Shown: positions 6,441 to 7,519 of the stretch, piece after piece
How the letters are laid out: each line of letters opens with the position of its first letter
How positions within the stretch are numbered: the first letter of the stretch is position 1
Source of the DNA: Betaproteobacteria bacterium TMED156
GTDB lineage: Bacteria > Pseudomonadota > Gammaproteobacteria > Burkholderiales > Burkholderiaceae_A
Reading direction: 5' to 3'
Length of the DNA stretch: 7,519 bases
NCBI GenBank assembly: GCA_002171155.1
Contig: NHHF01000019.1
Coordinates: 1 to 7,519 of the forward strand
The notes under the pieces: model-generated
The model's input: only the letters and a program-made list of their open reading frames with translations
Databases searched by the model: none
What the model was told of the DNA's origin: nothing
Translations under genes and position numbers: made by a program

Positions 6441-7448
6441 TTGATAAAATCTTATGATAATCAAAATAAGCCTGTAAAAATATCAATTACTGGTGCAGCA
6501 GGGCAAATTGGTTATAGTATTATTTTCAGAATTCTTACTGGAGAAATGTTAGGAAAGAACACGAAAATATGCCTCCAACTTATTGAAATTGATAATGAAA
6601 AATCTCAAAAATCTTTATCTGGTGTTGTAATGGAAATTGAGGATTGTGCTTTTCCACTTTTGTCTGAAGTATCTGCTCACAATAACCCCATGTCAGGTTT
6701 TAAAGATGCAGATATTGCGATATTAATTGGGGCGAGTCCTAGAGGTCCTGGTATGGAGAGGAAAGATCTTCTAATGGCTAATGCAAATATTTTCAAGATA
6801 CAAGGCAATGCTATAAATGAGGTTGCGAGCAGGTCAGTTAAGGTGCTGGTAGTTGGAAACCCAGCAAATACAAATGCTTATATAGCAATGAAATCAGCAC
6901 CGAATATTTCCCAAGAAAATTTTACAGCAATGATGAGACTGGATCATAATAGGGCCCTTGTTCAATTATCAAAAAAAGTAAGCTGTTCTGTCAAAGACGT
7001 AAAAAATTTATGTGTTTGGGGAAATCATTCTCCAACTATGTATGCAGATACAAGATTTGCAAATGTTTTTGGAGCTCCACTAGAAAAGTTAATTAATGAC
7101 GACTTATGGATCAAAGAATATCTCCTACCCACTGTTGGAAAGAGAGGTGGGGCAATTATTCAAGCGCGCGGTCTTTCTTCGGCTGCTTCTGCAGCTAATG
7201 CGGCAGTCGATCATATGAGAGACTGGATAAATGGCACTGATGGTGATTGGGTTACAATGGGAGTGCCTTCTCGAGGTGAATATGGTATTCCAGAAGACTT
7301 AATCTTCGGGATGCCAGTCACTTGTTCTCAAATGAAATACGAAATAATTAAAGATTTACCTATGAATGAATTTGCAAAATCAAAATTTACTACAACCCTA
7401 AATGAATTACTTGAAGAACAGAATAATATAATTAGCTTATTAAATTAA
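6441..7448 (+). CDS. mdh: NAD-dependent malate dehydrogenase
   Basis: MDH interconverts malate and oxaloacetate with NAD, supplying GltA with oxaloacetate. The 335-residue protein belongs to the LDH/MDH superfamily, in the group shared by Burkholderia and cytosolic-type MDHs. Visible features are the NAD-binding TGAAGQIGY (17-25), Glu49 at the end of the second strand (LQLIEI, usually Asp in relatives; acidic, so NAD rather than NADP is expected), substrate arginines Arg101 and Arg107 in [19 protein letters not shown] (139-146), Asp168 with Arg171 in LDHNR, and catalytic His196 in WGNHSPTMY. The C-terminal [15 protein letters not shown] is also typical. Start is TTG at 6441 with a good GGGAGA site, and the N-terminus is several residues longer than in Burkholderia. 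It is transcribed divergently from sdhC. Confidence 0.97.
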   Translation: MIKSYDNQNKPVKISITGAAGQIGYSIIFRILTGEMLGKNTKICLQLIEIDNEKSQKSLSGVVMEIEDCAFPLLSEVSAHNNPMSGFKDADIAILIGASPRGPGMERKDLLMANANIFKIQGNAINEVASRSVKVLVVGNPANTNAYIAMKSAPNISQENFTAMMRLDHNRALVQLSKKVSCSVKDVKNLCVWGNHSPTMYADTRFANVFGAPLEKLINDDLWIKEYLLPTVGKRGGAIIQARGLSSAASAANAAVDHMRDWINGTDGDWVTMGVPSRGEYGIPEDLIFGMPVTCSQMKYEIIKDLPMNEFAKSKFTTTLNELLEEQNNIISLLN

Positions 7449-7519
7449 GTTATTGATATAATTAATTAAAATTAATTTCAGTCACTATTCAAAAAAATTT
7501 TGTAAATTTTAGTAAATTA

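Noticed and set aside
7460..7510. Hairpins after mdh: AATTAAT-TAAA-ATTAATT (7460-7477) and AAAATTT-TGT-AAATTTT (7494-7510)
   Set aside because: Both are perfect 7-bp inverted repeats, but the stems are entirely A/T and no clear T run follows the first. They could contribute to termination but are expected often in DNA this AT-rich.

Overview
The window is an AT-rich stretch of a bacterial chromosome holding eight intact, recognisable genes, nearly all of the citric acid cycle. On the minus strand, read from right to left, lie sdhC, sdhD, sdhA, sdhB, sdhE, gltA and zapE. The malate dehydrogenase gene mdh is divergent on the plus strand at the right end. I see no mobile element, CRISPR array, tRNA or rRNA, and no broken gene.

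The gene order (divergent mdh, then sdhCDAB-sdhE-gltA, with zapE at the far end) and the proteins themselves (a Burkholderia/Neisseria-like GltA, MDH of the TGAAGQIGY type, SdhE with an RGLLEND motif) point to a betaproteobacterium. The strong A+T bias, short gaps and runs of A/T suggest a streamlined free-living or host-restricted lineage. This placement is from remembered sequences, not a search; a low-GC gammaproteobacterium is the main alternative.

Layout: 1-87 is the non-coding tail after zapE, with a weak terminator candidate. 88-1191 is zapE, 1242-2549 gltA and 2570-2857 sdhE. A 51-base gap with a perfect TATAAT on the minus strand then separates sdhE from sdhB (2909-3622). sdhA (3646-5448), sdhD (5452-5823) and sdhC (5841-6266) follow with gaps of 23, 3 and 17 bases. 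The 174-base divergent region 6267-6440 must carry the promoters of both transcripts and contains a perfect 7-bp inverted repeat. mdh occupies 6441-7448, and 7449-7519 is AT-rich and non-coding.

Functionally, GltA makes citrate from oxaloacetate and acetyl-CoA. SdhCDAB (complex II) oxidises succinate to fumarate and reduces quinone, and SdhE helps attach FAD to SdhA. MDH regenerates oxaloacetate. In the related betaproteobacterial clusters I remember, the 2-oxoglutarate dehydrogenase genes (odhA/sucA, odhB/sucB, lpd) sit between gltA and zapE; here only 50 bases separate the two. The most notable points are this missing block, the unusual start codons (TTG for mdh and zapE; TTG or possibly ATT for sdhE), an 11-A slippery run inside zapE, and the possible operator between sdhC and mdh. 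I found no sign of an undescribed system; this is a conserved core-metabolism locus.
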